Positions 22,932 through 37,300 of a stretch of DNA of 64,000 nt are shown here, piece after piece. Origin of the DNA: Amyloporia xantha (lineage: Eukaryota; Basidiomycota; Agaricomycetes; Polyporales; Adustoporiaceae); contig JAYKKR010000001.1 of assembly GCA_036971615.1 (NCBI GenBank), forward strand, positions 1,054,001-1,118,000, read 5' to 3'. Made by a program: the position numbers and the translations under genes. The notes beneath the pieces were generated by a model, which was not told where the DNA came from, did not search any database, and worked only from the letters and a program-made list of their open reading frames with translations. How positions within the stretch are numbered: the first letter of the stretch is position 1; the number at the start of each line of letters is the position of its first letter.

Positions 22932-25900
22932 TCATGAGTCCATGCGTCGCCGGGCGTTGAATCCTTTTACAACCGTCGCTACTTGACCGAAGAACCACGC
23001 CTGAGAGTTCTTGTCCGGTATGAAGACAAATTGGTCTTGATCCTTGCCCCCTTTATGCGCGAATCTGATCCCCGTATCTTCTATTGTAACACCTTGAACA
23101 AGGGTGAAGGGGAGCTCCCAGTCGAGCCGGAGCTTCTTCGACCAGAAGGACAGTACTTGAGATGCAGTCAGCAGGACTACATTATCGCTACCCGGGAGGT
23201 CTATACCAAGTGCTAGATCGATAACTGTAGAGACATCATAGGCCGAGAACTTACTGATATGTGCAACATACAACTCGTTATGGTAAGCGCCATTGTTGAG
23301 ATCCTTCAGCCAATATTGTCCCAACGCCTCACGTTCTGAATAGGGCTACATTCGTTCACTGATGAGTGACAGCGCATCGGGACTTGGAAGGACAACTCAC
23401 CACCAGGACTCCGTCAGCAGGTATGAGACGCGGCTGTAGAAAGCAGACATCATTAAAATCTGGCTAAACGATAGAGCTGTGATACCAGCTGCTCACCAGT
23501 CTCATACGATCTCGAGCAGGATTGTCGAATACGGTCGTGGTGTTCCTGATGCCTGGAATGACTTGGTCAGAACATAAAACAACCCTATACGCACCGAGAC
23601 ACTACCTTCGCTCAGGTTGGAAGCAAGGTCAAAGACACCGACGACAGGCTTGGTCACTGCCCTGTACGCATCCCTCTCGTCAGTCGGTTATGCAACGGTC
23701 AAGAATGGAGTCAATACCCTATCAGACCCTTTCCGACACCTTTAAAGAATCCTTTCGCGCCTTCCGATTCGGCCCCCTCTAGTGGCTTCATCTGTGAACA
23801 GATGAGTACTCGCCCAGTAATCGCCGAACTCGCATACTGACCACCACACCTTCCATCCCGCTAGCGATACTACTGGCAAATGCCTCTGCTCCAGCTGTCA
23901 CTCCGTAGCTGTAAAAAACCGTTTTAGGCAATGGACATTATGCCACAAATTCGACTCACATAGCATGACGAGGCCGATTCCGCCTCTGGTTCATTCTTCT
24001 ACGCAGCTGGTATTCGGGGTCGAAGGTTGTAGCGGACAACCCTTGATCACCGGAGAAAGCTCGTCAGTTCATTCACAACTGCCTCAGCCTGTAAAGCTTA
24101 CCTTTTCCCACACTGCTCGTGAACTTTGTCACACTATCAGAGAATCCGAAAACTGTCTTCTTTACGAAACTAGCTGCGCCCTTTCAATGAATGAGTACCC
24201 CGTCTTTTCGGGTTGTACTAAGGTGACATTTACCTTAGCAATACCGACTCCGAGCTCCGAATTGCCGTGCATCACGGCGCCGTTGAAAGGCTCATAGAAG
24301 ATATCCGCGACGCCAGAGCTAACGTTATTGAACAAACCGACAGGGTTTCCGATGAAGTCCGCCGATCCGAGGATGCGATATAGCTGGCGTAGCACTTCTT
24401 GACGGTAGTGGTGCATGATGCGTTCTTGGAGATCCGGGAGTATGAGGCGCACATCCTTGATTGCTAGCGCGTTCATCTCGAGCTGTGCGTCATTGATGTT
24501 CCCCACTGCCATTGTGATTGCATTGATGACAACAGCGAGTGGACTTCGTATGCTCAGCCTAGAGGTGTGTTAGCCTTGCGATTACACACACTGCAGTATC
24601 CACTCACGCCTCTCCTTCATTAATTCTCTCAGTGCGCATGAAAGAGATGGAGAGCCTGATTGGCTGAAGCTCCAAAACCTCGAAGTACAAATCTTCGCCA
24701 CTAGACACGGGTTGAGGTTCTGGAATTTCTTCGGGGTACTGTATCAAGATACTGCGCGAGACGGTTATGGACATATAATGTGGGAAGAACAGTCTGACGT
24801 ACTCTTCTTGGCTTTCGCCCCATGATAGCCCGTTAATTTTGCTAAGATCGTACAGAGCATATAGGAAGTCTTCATCTGCCTCGATAGTCAGTGCTTGTAG
24901 AAGAACGGAGCAGTATTTGACGAAGAACACGCCATGCTCTGCAATGGATATCAATCAGCCAATATCTTTGATTTTGCACTTGTGGTTACCTCGATCCTTC
25001 AGCCATATGATAGATCCTTGGATAGTAGGAAGGGACGCTACACCACTGGACTCCTTTGAGATTGGCGTCGGCTGTAGCACAACAGGGAATAGAGCGTCAT
25101 GAAGCTGGTTGTCAATTTGTAGGGTGCCACACGATAAATTGACGTCCTGTGATACTGCACTATCTGTGAATTCGAACTTCAGTGCGTTCGCCGAGAGGTA
25201 CACGACTTCGACCATTTTTCGATTGATCAGAGAAATGGCTATGCCTCCAAGATCTACCGACAAGATGAATGTCGGATGGACTTCCTCCTGCACCGCTTCA
25301 AATGCATCCTGACTGCTGCTCATCGTGTCTTGCCGCATGAGAGAAATGGAGTTGGACCGTCTGGGTCTATAGAGACTGAGCTCCGGGTTGTAATTGCTGA
25401 TGCGCAGAACTTGTTTATGTCCATCCGCTCGAACGTCTAGGGAAACAGCACGGACACCTTCACGATCCTGCATTTACTCAGTTAGACAGGTCATCATCCG
25501 TGAGGAGTCTGACGTACGGCAAATTTGAAGGGCATGAGGTCGCCAATCTCCATGATGTCGATGGCCCGGCGAGATCCATTTATTGTGAGGACTAGTTTCT
25601 TCTCCCTTGCGGCTGGATAGTCCCAGGCGTAGTCAATGCTTGACTTCTTCGATACCAAATATGTCGGCACAGTCTTCTTTGAGGGCTCTACTTCAGAACG
25701 AGCCTGGTCCTGTACAGTATCATCAGAGCATAGCAATGTCTACGAATCAAGAAACTGACCGTCTGGTAGAAGTTGAACGTGTAGTCGCTCTCGTTTTCGA
25801 GAGTGAAAGGCCAGCCTTCAGTGGCTTCTGAGACGAATATAAAAATGGTGGATCCCTCCATTCTAGTATCAGCTCTCAAAAGTTGCATCTCAGACTGATC

Positions 25901-28900
25901 TCCAGGTTCTTGGAGACGTAAGTGTACTGAACCGATGTCCTCGATGTTAATTGGGGCAGACCTGTACTTTGAGTCAGAAACACGGTTTCTGTGATGGTGA
26001 GGCCTCACCATTGTGCATTCAGACCAGGAAATGCAATCGTAAGAAGCTTTTCTTCCCCAGCACGTAAAGATTGTAGAGGACAGCGATCTCCCGGATCAAG
26101 GGTTGAACGACCACGTGGAGCAACCCCATGTTCCCGGAATGAGATCGCTTTAGTGAGATGGTTCTTCAGAATGAACCTGGGAGCCAGAGTGATGACCTTG
26201 GTCAACTTGTACTTGCCAAGCCCTTCTGACCACGAAAGACCAATGTGGAGTTCTTCGGATCGCCGACTTTGCGTGGGGATGATTAGCCGTGTATCGGCGG
26301 AGGGAGCCTCTAAATTAATAACCTGTGACTATGAATAAGTACATATAATAACAATGAAGTGGAGTAACCTCACCTGAGACCATGTCGAATCACCCACCCT
26401 AAAACTGAAATCCTTGCCCTGTTCACTTGGGTGGGACAGCACTACGTTGTGGAAATCAGCGTAGTAGCGACATGCTATTGACTATCTATTCTTACTGAAC
26501 GGCGTAGGTTTTGCGAGAACCTCTGCAGTAGAATATCGGTTATATGGATCTTTGATATGAACTATGAATGAGCTACGCACCTATCCTTGTTTCTCCTGCC
26601 ATATCTTGCGGTGTTCCTATCCGTGCAGATCGACCCGGTCTTACACCAAATGGCAGCGACGTCTTGTTGACGACCAAGTAGGGAGCATAAATCTGAACCT
26701 TGAAGGAATCTCCGCCATCAGGATGTCTCCTATGAACTATGATCAACTTTAATTCGGCTCAGTAAAGCGCGAACATACACATAGTTGAGTTTCAAGCCAA
26801 GTTTCCGATCCCTTTGGTCCCTCAGAACGAGACGGTTCTCTACGTCGAAGTCAGAATTACCATCTGTATTTATGATAGCAAATTCGCTCTGTTTGAATGC
26901 TGAAAAGGCTGTGTCATCATTAGGCCGAATGATTTTCGCGAAGCGACGTGCCTGTATCCTGGACCTGCACGTTCAGTAAGATCAAATGACCGAGTTCGAC
27001 TGAATGGACAGGCATCACTCCTCCTTTGCGGAGATAGCTTCGCCAATTTTGATCGGTGTCTTTGTCATATATACGATATTCCAGATTGTAGGGTAACAGA
27101 TTCTCCAGTTCGACAGGTGCCCGTAGTTTAAGCGTAATCCTCGGGATCTTGCTAAAGGATGGTGAGACTGTGACTAGGATGTATGGGAAGGTATCCTACC
27201 GTGCGTTGCTATCATTGGCGTCAACATCGGCCCATGCTTGGAATCGAAAGGCCGCTTCCGAAGGCTCATTATGTGGGCACTTGAGAGTTAACCTGCGCTT
27301 GGAGACAACATCTTCCCAACGAATGGCTGAAGACCATTTGTATCCGAAGCCCTCTACAAGAAAAATCAGCTAAACGAAAACAAAAGCAATGGTTTACATA
27401 CGATCAGGCTGCACCCGAACCCTACTTCTGTTTACGGCTTCGATTGGGAGTGCATAATCTTGCCCAGGCGCTAACACAATGATGATATTTACTATGAGTT
27501 AACAAGCTGAGCGATCGACCAGCATACCTATTTTCTCTACAGAGTAGACAGGTTGTCCAGATTCGTCCACCAACGTCAACTCGAGGGGGTATAGCGTCTC
27601 ATTCATGACTTTGTATACCGACCTCAAGGTGATTACCTTGGTGTTGCCCTGCACCCGTATCTCGACAAGCAAGCGATGGGCGTATTTGTCGGTCTTCGGT
27701 CTCAGCGAAAATGTGTACTCGCCTTCTCTGTCGACTGGAATGCTGCGTAGATGTTCCCATGGTTTTCCCACGAACTGTAGCCCTATGTTAGCGTTCCCAC
27801 TAGAGGTAACGTGCTGAAAAACCGTCAGAGATGTAGACCGGTAAAACCTTAGAGAATACACACCTCTCGCATCGTTTTCCAATCGTCGAATCTCCAATCA
27901 ATTGTCTTCCCATTCGCGATCTGCTTGCCTGCACCGTCCTTTTGGGAACTACTACCATCAATATCCGACCAAACGAACATGGTAGACCCAGTACGATTGT
28001 GGATTCGGTATGGAGCATAACTTCCACGAGCATTCCGGAACACATTCTCGCCCTCTTGGCCAAGCATCTTCACAGTAGCAAGAGCGAGTTCCACGAAAGT
28101 GGTAGTAAGATTTACATCCAGCCGATCTTGTGCACTGAAGTTCACTGTTAGCCCGCTGGATGGACTGCTTTTGGTTATCTATATCGGACCTTAGTATGCC
28201 AAAAGGTGCTCGAACTAAAGTCATACCGATGAAGTAAAGGTCCATGGATCGATCACTAGCAGCCCATGTAAATAAGCTCCAGTCAGTGCAGGTAAGTTAG
28301 ATAGAACGTACATGGCTCCCAATGTGAATTTGATATGTTCCAATAGCTCACATGCACGGCCAAGGTCGATGTTGCGCGTAGCTATGGCGAGTTTATTGGT
28401 TATCATTCCTGAGTAAGACTGGAGCTCACCTCTCCTGACCAGTCCTTCGCTCCAAGAACGAACGGCTTGACCCTCACGTGTAACAAAGGTTGCTCGTGCA
28501 AGTCTCCAATAAGAACGAGACGGAGACCATCGAAGGAGCCCTTGAACTAGTACCGTTTTGTGAATCAATTGATCACCGTGGTAGGCGGTTGCGTCAGAGC
28601 TCACTTGTTCTTTTGATACCACGACTTGCGCGTGGCCTACAGGACGGCTCTGCGATCCCGAGAATCTGGAGTTTCCTCGTCGATACGAGCTTAAAGCTGG
28701 CCGTTTGCTGGATCCAGAAGCGGGCCGTTGGAGAACTGTGCTACTCTCCTGCGATGCCTGTATAGATTGGCTATACAACTCTAACGCTCGGTTGACAATG
28801 TTAGTGATCAAATCTATGTCGCGATAAGATGCACGGAAAACGACGGGTTTGACTGAAATCTCCAGACTTGTGGTCTGCTGCGAAGAATTACCCCGACTAT

Positions 28901-31900
28901 CCAATGACAAATTTATATCGATGTCATCCATGAATCGAACACTGTCGGACACTTCGCCGCCCATTCGCATCAACGACATGCCAAGACGATCTATATTGAG
29001 AGCCAGGATGCCCTAAGAACACTACATTAATGGTCGACAACGCATGATATGAATTCACAAACCTGCTGTGATAGCATAATCTGCTTCACTGATAAACGGA
29101 TTGCTTGCGATTCAGGGTCACTATCATTCTGTAAAACGCTAACGGATACATCATGCAGGTCGACGCGAAACGCGATTGATGGGGATTGCGATCCCGATGC
29201 TGGGGCATCAGCATGGCCTTCGGAGCTATCGACTGGTTGGGTGGATGTCTGTGACGAAAAGGCGCTTGCGAAGAACTCTAGGAGCGCAATCACCGGGTCC
29301 ACAGCGAAAATGACTCTCGGAGAATCGATCGTCAACACTGCTAAGGCTGGTTCGTCGCCGCTGGACTTCGTATACAGGAGCATAACCTGGTTCCGTTCAT
29401 GCTGAGCAGCAGGAATTATTTCACGGAACCTGGAGCTCCCTGGTCGTGTATTGCTCATGGTCAAGGACTTGAAAATGAGTTGTGCTTCGACACTGCCATC
29501 TGAGAGGACTTTTGTCCTCAAGCTATTCTCGCCAAGGGCAAATTTTGCGATCCCGTGTTCCTTGAGATCATGATCAGTTGCAGCTTGGCCATCGTAGAGG
29601 TGCAGTCTAATCGCGTGCACGGTTACGGCAACATCGATGGTAGTCCAGATGCAGAGGCCTGCTGGCGAGAGTCGTAGTTCAGGTTGCAAATCGACAGCTG
29701 GTGTCGCAGAAGTGGAATCCTTGCTTTCTTCAAGGGGTTGTGACAAAGCAGGAGATTGACTGGCCTCCGCGGAACCTTCTGGCGCGCCTGCTAAGACACG
29801 AGGGATAGAGGTGGATAGAGCAACAAGTAGGCCATATTGCATTTCAGTCAGGTGTAATCGGACATCGGAGACATTCACTGCCACCTACAGTAGTCAAATT
29901 TAGCGCGTCAGCAAACCAAAATGAGGCGACACTACCTGTGTATCAGGGCGATTGCGGTCCTCCGAGCGATCAATACCACTAGTCTGGACGGCATCTGCAT
30001 CTATATTGATGTCATCCACAATTTTTAGGGTGGATGGGTTATCATTGTCGTTGTGCTCCTGAGAAGCAACCTGAATTCCGCGGAGGCTTGCAACGATTCT
30101 GTTCGCCAACCCTTCATAGGCATTACGAGCGCTCAGCTCTCCGAGAAGCACTGTAAGTACGTCGAGAGATTGTTGCGGATTTGAGGGGAAAACAATGATC
30201 GGGGTTTTTATAGAGACATCGAACTGCATCCTTTCGATCTCGGAAGCTCTTTGTGCCGCAGCTTCAGCAGCAGCATCGTATAGCCCCTTGAGCTTGGCGA
30301 GCTTCGACAGGAAGAGATAGATGTCATGAAGCGGCTCCTCCAGATAGTGTAATTTCAGTGACCCAGCACTGAGAGATATGGACGACTTGATTCCCGTGTA
30401 AGTCTCCTTGTCGTCTGGATCATATCTTTGATACAGAAAATCGGCAAAATTGTCCCCCTCGATAGTGAGAAGCTGCTTGAAAGTAGGCGACGCAACTTCT
30501 ACCTGTGAGTCATCGCGAAGATCTAAGCTCCCCAATCTGCCTTCGATACGCATAGTATTCGAGTGCAAGGAAATCGATACGTCGGCAGTTGATAATGATA
30601 GGGTTGCGAGCCTTATATCGTTATTGATCAAAATAACTTAGGGGGGAGTGAGCATTCGCAACAACCACTGACCAGGATTAACGACAATACCTTGTACGCT
30701 GGCTAGCTTCAGCCCCACCTCGATTTTCTGTACTGAATTGTTACTCCCTGCGTCCTCTGGTTTTCCTATGGCACCCGGTGACGTCTCGTTAGCAGGTTCT
30801 TCCACCCGCTTGGTATCCTCTGGCACGAAGGTCATCATAATGAACTCGTACAGAGACAATACCGGTTCTGGAGCCGCATGGAACACAAAAGTGGTGATCC
30901 TGACATCAACACACTGGTCTACACCCCGATACAGAGACGAATATTCTGGAGATGCCGGCTCGACTCGGATATATTTTACGGTCAGCAGATCTCCGTCGGT
31001 GGTTGTAGCCGCCGAGGAGACGCACTGCATAGGTTCCTTACTGTCCTGGAAGATGTCCATGGAGACCGAGCTAGGTACCCCGATAAGCCATAATCAAGTG
31101 CAAATGGTGCTAGAGAACTTACCTCAGCTTGACGTCGACCGTCATGACATACTTCGCCATTACGAACGTCAGTCCAAATCGCTCAAATGTCACGGTTCCC
31201 ATAGCTCTTTCGCTTCCGTCAGGGTTGGATTTGAATAACGATGCCCCCAATACGTCCACCTGGAAATCAAACTCAATGTTGTGTTGATGCAAAGCCGGGA
31301 TCTTGATAATCACAGTCAGACGTTTTGCGACAAAAAATCAGGATAGTCGATCTGCTCTTACATTGGCGACCCCATCTTCAGCGACTTGCTCGTCGTGTCC
31401 GCTCTGATTGTCTTGTTCGGTTTGAACCAGAGTCGCAGTCTCACTCTGCCCATCGTCGCCTTCTTCCACGTTATACTCCATGTCCGAATTGCCAAACAAG
31501 CCTGAAGGTAACCTAAAAGCACCAGGGAGCGGAGCAACTGTGGTAGGCCGACGCTGTGCTACATCTGAATCGTCACGGAACTTGGGTACAGCAACATCGA
31601 TTAATCGCATGAGAGACTTGTATTTGCTGTCCGACAGGTTGACCTGCAGGCTAGGCAGATGTCCAGATATCTTGAAGCGTGCCAGATTATACACCGTGGG
31701 TACAATTGAGTTCTGTACCTGAAGATCAAGATTGATTCGCTCCAGTAAATGCAGATTGTCGCTATGCTCCGAGGTGAGCGCATCCATGCACGATTGGAAG
31801 TCGTTCCCGATTAGGAACTGAAAGAATATCAGCATTTTAACTGCGAGAGTTTTATGAACAAACCTGCGCATCCGTGAGTTTCACTGATACTCTATCATAC

Positions 31901-34793
31901 ATCATGGACTCCAGACGCTGATAGTCTTCATCTGTGTATTCTTGCTTGCGTTTAGCACGAATCTCTTGTATTGCCTCCTTGTTACCAAGTTCGCTCCGGA
32001 TAGAAATATGCCCTGCGTCGATCATGAGATGTCGGCATTTATTCGTAGTTATACTGCAAGATAGTCAATACCCCCACAAAGAACTTGAACGATATCAACT
32101 TACTCCTCGGGCACAATGATAATAGGTGCATTGAGATCCATGTGTACGTCAATGGTCTTATGGGTCTGGAGTGCATACTCAAGGCCCGCTCTGGTTTCCT
32201 TGCGGAGGCCTTCTAGAGTCTCGCTTGCTGCATCCTTCAAACAAGTCAGACATCACAGTACTGTAATGATACGTCGACCTTGGGCGTACCAAAAGTGCCT
32301 CCACCGATTCTATTTGACTAGCAGGCGGTTTGAAGAATTTGTAAATTGCCTCAATATAGCCTCTGTGGTAGACAACTTCCATGTAGCGTAGTTTCACCTC
32401 CAAAGCATTGTCCGCGCGTTCATCAAGTGGGTTCTGCTCAAATCGAACAAATAAGAACGGATCGACGATTTCTGACACCTCCCCTCTCTCTGGGACCGTC
32501 TGGATCTTGATATCGCCGCCACTTTGCCGTTCCTGGACATGTACGATCTGTTTATACAGCGAGTGCTTGGTGGTTCCGTCATACACCGCGAACCCGCCCA
32601 ATGACACAGACGTTTCGAAATTGTCCGGCCTCTGGATGAACGTCGCCTGGAATACATCAGATACGACGGATAAAATTTCCGCATTTTTCCCATGCGGATC
32701 TGTCTTGAGGGCAAAAGAGCCACGGTTCAGCTGCGCCACAACACGGGCTTTGAGCGCGTCCCGGGGAGTCTCAAACGATTCCGCCAGAGCGGCCTTTTCG
32801 TCATAGTCGAGAGCCTCGTACAGCTCTTTTCTTTGCTCGTCCGTCATTTCCCCGGAGAACGCGGAATCGTCGGAGGTCGAATCTGCCGAGTCGCTGGAGC
32901 TAGAAGAGCCCCAAATCCAGCTCGACCAGCTGCTCTGTGCCTTCGACTGCTGCTTCTTCTCTTCTATCTTTTTGCGTGACGCCATGTCCTTCCGAAGCTG
33001 CGACCGTGCAATAGAGCGGTAGAACCGAATATCCTCATACGAAAGCTTGTTCTCCAGCGCGGCAAAAACTGACGATTCCTGCGATGCGTCATCGTGAGCC
33101 ACGGATACAGTTGGTAGTGATAGCATACTTGGCTCACCGGATCTGTCAGCGTGTTCAGCTGTTTCTTCTTGAACAATTCTACGTATCGGTGCCGATCATC
33201 CCGTCGCTCGGCAAAGTATGCCCATGTCCACTTTCGTTTACGCTCATGTACTTCATCGAGGATAGCCTTCCCAGCAAACAGGAGTAGAGCTTTTGGCCGG
33301 TTCTCTTCTAATTCCTCTGCGGGAGGTCTATATCTTTGATACTGAATAAACGGTCGGCCGTCAATACACGACATGTGAACACCGATCGGCCTACCTGATG
33401 CTGCCGCACGTAAAAGTGGTACATATCGACCAGAGAGATCGCGTCTCGGTATTGGTTATCATCGAGCAGGACACCAATCTCATCAAAGAGGAGCTGAACA
33501 TCAAACCGCGGTATCTCCTTGTTCTGCTCATGGTTGATGATAATCTAAACGGCGGGATGAGGAATTTCAACCTGGAGTTTGGAACACGGATCTCACCCTG
33601 CCTTCGCCAGTCACGGGCTTCAAGATAAATTGATGATCTGGCAAGTGTTCTCCCTTGGAGATCTACGAACGCCGTGATGAGCACACCCAAAAAGAACGTA
33701 TCCGGAGCACGCTTACTTGTTCAGTGAACTTTTTGATGAACTCTAAGTGTGACAGCCCGGCCATGCTGCCTGAGTCGGTGTCGAAATACATGGCGAGCGA
33801 TTCCAATTTCGCCAACTGCAGCAGCACAAATCCCTCTTATCAGCGGAACATTTAGGAAATGAAACGACATTGTCTGCATGCCTTGTGTATTGTGCCTGCC
33901 TTGCTATCGATGAAAGCGGGCTCCCACTTTTCGTTAACAGAGGCCGCGGTAAAGCCTGCCAGTGTAGCTCCGGCCGCAAATGGATGCTGTGTAGAGGTCA
34001 ATTTATTACGATATTATCCGCAATTGGGAAGGATACTCACTCCAGGCACGCTCAGTTTGTCTTCGTAGCGTATGTGAATATTCTTGACGGATACCTGGAG
34101 ATTGTTGACGATCTTCGTTATGAGGGAGGCGACCAATCCCTCGGATTGCGGCGAATCTAACAAAATTTATTTGTGGCTATCAATGTCATCACATCACCGC
34201 CGAGGCTCACCTTGTGAAGTTTCTGATCCCGAACGCATATGCAATAATTCCGCATTCTCCAGGCGTTCCATCTTGGCTGCCTGCTTTCTCTTCTCCTCCT
34301 CTTCAGAATCGTAGGTTGATTCGGAGGACGGCACCACAAGCAAATATACATCTTCAACCATAACTTCTACTGGCTGATTTCCGAGGTTCATCCAATGAAG
34401 GGAGAGCGTGAAATTTCCTAGGTGACCTGCAGAAATCAGTACACAAAAACAATTCAGCCATCAAATGTGAGATACTAAATTCTCAAGGACGTACCTTCGA
34501 TAACATCGACTGGCAGCCTAAATTTGTCTAGAGCGCCCTTCTTGAGCCGCAGGTTGCTCAGAGTCACACGTCCTAGTTCATGATGAGCGACGGCGATCTT
34601 GAGGTTCAGGATATAGCACACCTTGACCAATCCCGTAATTGACCTGGCCCATGTCCAAATTCTCGACATATGGAGCCAGGACACGGTTGAACACCTTGAA
34701 ACACGAGAGGAATTAGTGCGCCGCACATCGCATCGTCGCATACGCAATGCGCACAATGTTCAGGACCTCCTTGGCGGGGTCCGACCACCACAT
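22932..34793 (-). CDS. VPS13: VPS13-family bridge-like lipid-transfer protein
   Basis: A very large gene with dozens of short introns, about 3100 residues by my estimate; I did not fix every exon. The start is the conserved chorein N-terminus: exon 34793-34755 (MWWSDPAKEVLNI), then 34694-34622 (VFNRVLAPYVENLDMGQVNY...), then NLRLKKGALDKFRLPVDVIEG and WMNLGNQPVEVMVEDVYLLV. This matches the Vps13 opening that takes up lipids. The VAB (SHR-binding) repeats lie about 28150-25500 (RIHNRTGSTMFVWSD, ETLYPLELTLVDESGQPVYS). The C-terminal part has KGFFKGVGKG, VTKPVVGVFDLASN and a final PH-like segment ending at 22932. VPS13 forms a hydrophobic groove bridging organelles (ER, vacuole, mitochondria, prospore membrane) for bulk lipid flow. 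It is convergent with the DENN gene. Confidence 0.95.
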
Positions 34794-35845
34794 GGTTGGG
34801 AATAATTCGCGGCACCCAGTTTACGTTTTGTGAGAGTGTAATTACAGTGAAGGACGCGAGGCTTGTAGAAGTCGAGGACAGCAGGTCGATGTGAACGCGA
34901 ATGCACACGCTGGGGGTTCCTGTCTGTACGTCATGTTACCTGAAACGGGAAAACCACGTGACCGTCCCGACCCCCCGATCTGGCCAGTCGCCACCACACC
35001 TGAGCCTGGCCGCCATGTTCGACGCCGACTGTCGACTCCTACTTACGGTCTGTCAAGGTCGATAAAGACAGGTGACAGACTGAATGCTCGCGCCCTGTCA
35101 CTCTGCCGTCCATCTATAATCAAATAGTGGGATGGTAGTCGTTGCCATCGAACACGAGGATAATTATAAATCTCAAGATCGTGAGTAGCTGCTCACGTTC
35201 AGCGTCCGAATTTTGCTGCGATGTCCTTCTCGGGCCACTACATAGCTTCTCTGTTATCACAGCAAGTGTCTTCTTAGTTCAAAGCCATAATAAGGATGTC
35301 AGCGAGGAGCCGTTCGAGGGCTCTAAATCCACTACGGGGTAGCGCCACAGTCATTTGATGACCATGCCGAGGGGCCAAAATGGCGCTTCCCCGCACGGCC
35401 ATGCTGCCCCGCGATCTCGCCCCCTCAATCTCATGTCCTGTAAATCGAATTCATTGGCAAGGTCCGTTGTCTCGACTGCCAAATCGCAGAATTGCTCAAG
35501 TTCCAACGTCGGTCTATGACCTAGACGACGATTCTGCGATTGGGCGGTGTGGGGTCGCGAGCGTTCCGGGCCGGCGTGTGACCGACCCGATCAGGGATTG
35601 AGATCAGGTCGTTGGGTGGCTGCCCCCAACAGCTGACAACCGAGAACTGTTCTGGAACAGACATGCCTCTGCACCGATCAGTCCCGTGTAGCCTAACCCC
35701 CTCCGGTATTCTCCGTGGCGGATGCAACGAGGTCTGCACACCGTCTACTTATACATGACAGCCTGCAAGAATGCAGACAGCTTTCCATAGGGCCTCCTCC
35801 ATCCTCGTCGTGTGACCACCTCTTCCACCCCCGCAACTCGCCAAT
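34794..35845. other. Intergenic, VPS13 upstream region
   Basis: A stretch of about 1 kb between the VPS13 start and the small locus at 35846. Presumably it holds the VPS13 promoter near 34800-35100 and that of the next gene near 35700-35845. Short open frames have no recognisable content and I see no repeat or RNA gene. Confidence 0.45.
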
Positions 35846-36590
35846 ATGATCTCCATGACCCCCCAACCTGCCCATCTTCCCCTTCACGTCGAGAGTCACC
35901 AGCCAGAGGATGTGGAGCTCAACGAGGTAAGCGGTGTTAGTGCGAGAGTTTGCACTCGACGTACCATGCTAATCGACTTTCAGCTCGGGGATCTTCAGGA
36001 TGCTTTGGAACCCTTCGCAAAGTTTGTCGATCTCCTCTGTCGATGCGACTGCCATTCTGAACGCACTTCTAGATTGATCCGTCGCTCAGGTCGCTCCGTG
36101 CGGCTACACTGCACTGTACCCACAGCATGCTCATCGTCCTCTTCGACGTGTATGTTCCTATACTGCTCTCAGCCCCAGACTTGGTAACTGACTTCGACAC
36201 GAACAGGTTATGACCTTCACGACCTGCACGACTTACGATCTCGTTCGCTATTATTTGTCCATAATCTGGTGGAGTCTCTTCGGGCGTCTGGAGTGAGTTT
36301 TATGTACTGCCTCGAGGCAGGAACGTGCTTCATCTCGAGCTCCTTCAAACCAGATTCCGGCGTCGTATCGATTACAACCGACCAACAGTCCGCTCTGCCT
36401 CATTTGCGCATTGCCTCTCGGACTTGATGCTACAAAAGTGAAAGCAGCAGCGGTGGCGGCGGTACAGAATGCTCACTTCGACTCAAAGTACGTTCTTCTC
36501 CCCAAATACACAGACCAGTGTTGACATTTTCACAGAGAGAAGGCATTGCTGGCCGATCTCAAAGATGGACTTGCTCTTGTCATCACATAA
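35846..36590 (+). CDS. Possible small multi-exon gene, unrecognised
   Basis: I do not recognise a family. Supportable pieces are a first exon starting at the ATG at 35846 (MISMTPQPAHLPLHVESHQ...), a good intron (GTAAGC...TTTCAG, 35927-35983), an exon beginning LGDLQDALEPFAKFVDLL, and a 3' end LGLDATKVKAAAVAAVQNA joined over an intron (36488-36534) to EKALLADLKDGLALVIT with a TAA at 36588-36590. The middle (about 36050-36290) could not be resolved: competing frames each end in stops, and more introns or a frame break are needed. It could be a real short gene with unusual splicing or a decayed one. Confidence 0.35.
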
Positions 36591-37300
36591 TATTCATGAT
36601 ATGTTTGTCGACCGTTTTTCTGGATGAATGCTTTCCTCTATTGTCATAATATGTTCCAGCTCTGTCTATACATCCCAGTTTGCACTTTCTCTGTACTTAT
36701 TGCCACCTGCTATCATGCCAATACCACCATCTATGGTCTACCCTCTCCAAAAGCTTGTGTCTCAAGTATGCTTTGGGCAGCATACTTCTTCGGAATTATA
36801 TAGCTTTCCAGCTTCTTACGTAAAGCGCACTGCCTTCCAACTGCTTGATGCGCGACACACATGTGCATAATCCGAGTGACCCAAGAGGCTCATCCACATG
36901 GTAGCCGGCCGTCTCCTTTACGTAGGACTCGCTGACACGTTTACGGTCGCGTCGAACGACGCGTCGGGTTGCATAAACACGTGAAATCTTGAAGACTTAA
37001 TACAAGAAATAACGCGTCGCGGTCTCGTTAACGTTCGCTCGTATAGATGGCCATGTCATTGAATAAAGCAGATGATGCTACGTGTCAGCAAACGTGACAG
37101 ACCCGCCCACAATTTCTCGAGAGCTCGGGGATTCTGAGACGTCGAGGTCTGGAGCGCCCGGTCGGCTCACGGCCGGTGCTCGGGGATCGAAATTTGCAGA
37201 AGCACGCGTCTCTGCCAGCGACCACGAAGACAGACGCTCTGCATAAATCAACCTTTCCTATCCTTTGTTCTCTCCTCCTCTTCCTCCTCCTCCGTTCTCC
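36591..37300. other. Intergenic, elongase upstream region
   Basis: A stretch of about 700 bp. No gene is recognisable. The last 50 bp before the elongase ATG is CT-rich (CTCCTCCTCTTCCTCCTCC), a typical fungal leader tract. Confidence 0.5.

Noticed and set aside
22983..23216. Open frame of 77 codons on the + strand
   Set aside because: Antisense to the C-terminal VPS13 exon.
36292..36319. 28-nt intron in the small locus
   Set aside because: Below a plausible intron length; a 61-nt alternative from the same donor gives the same frame.
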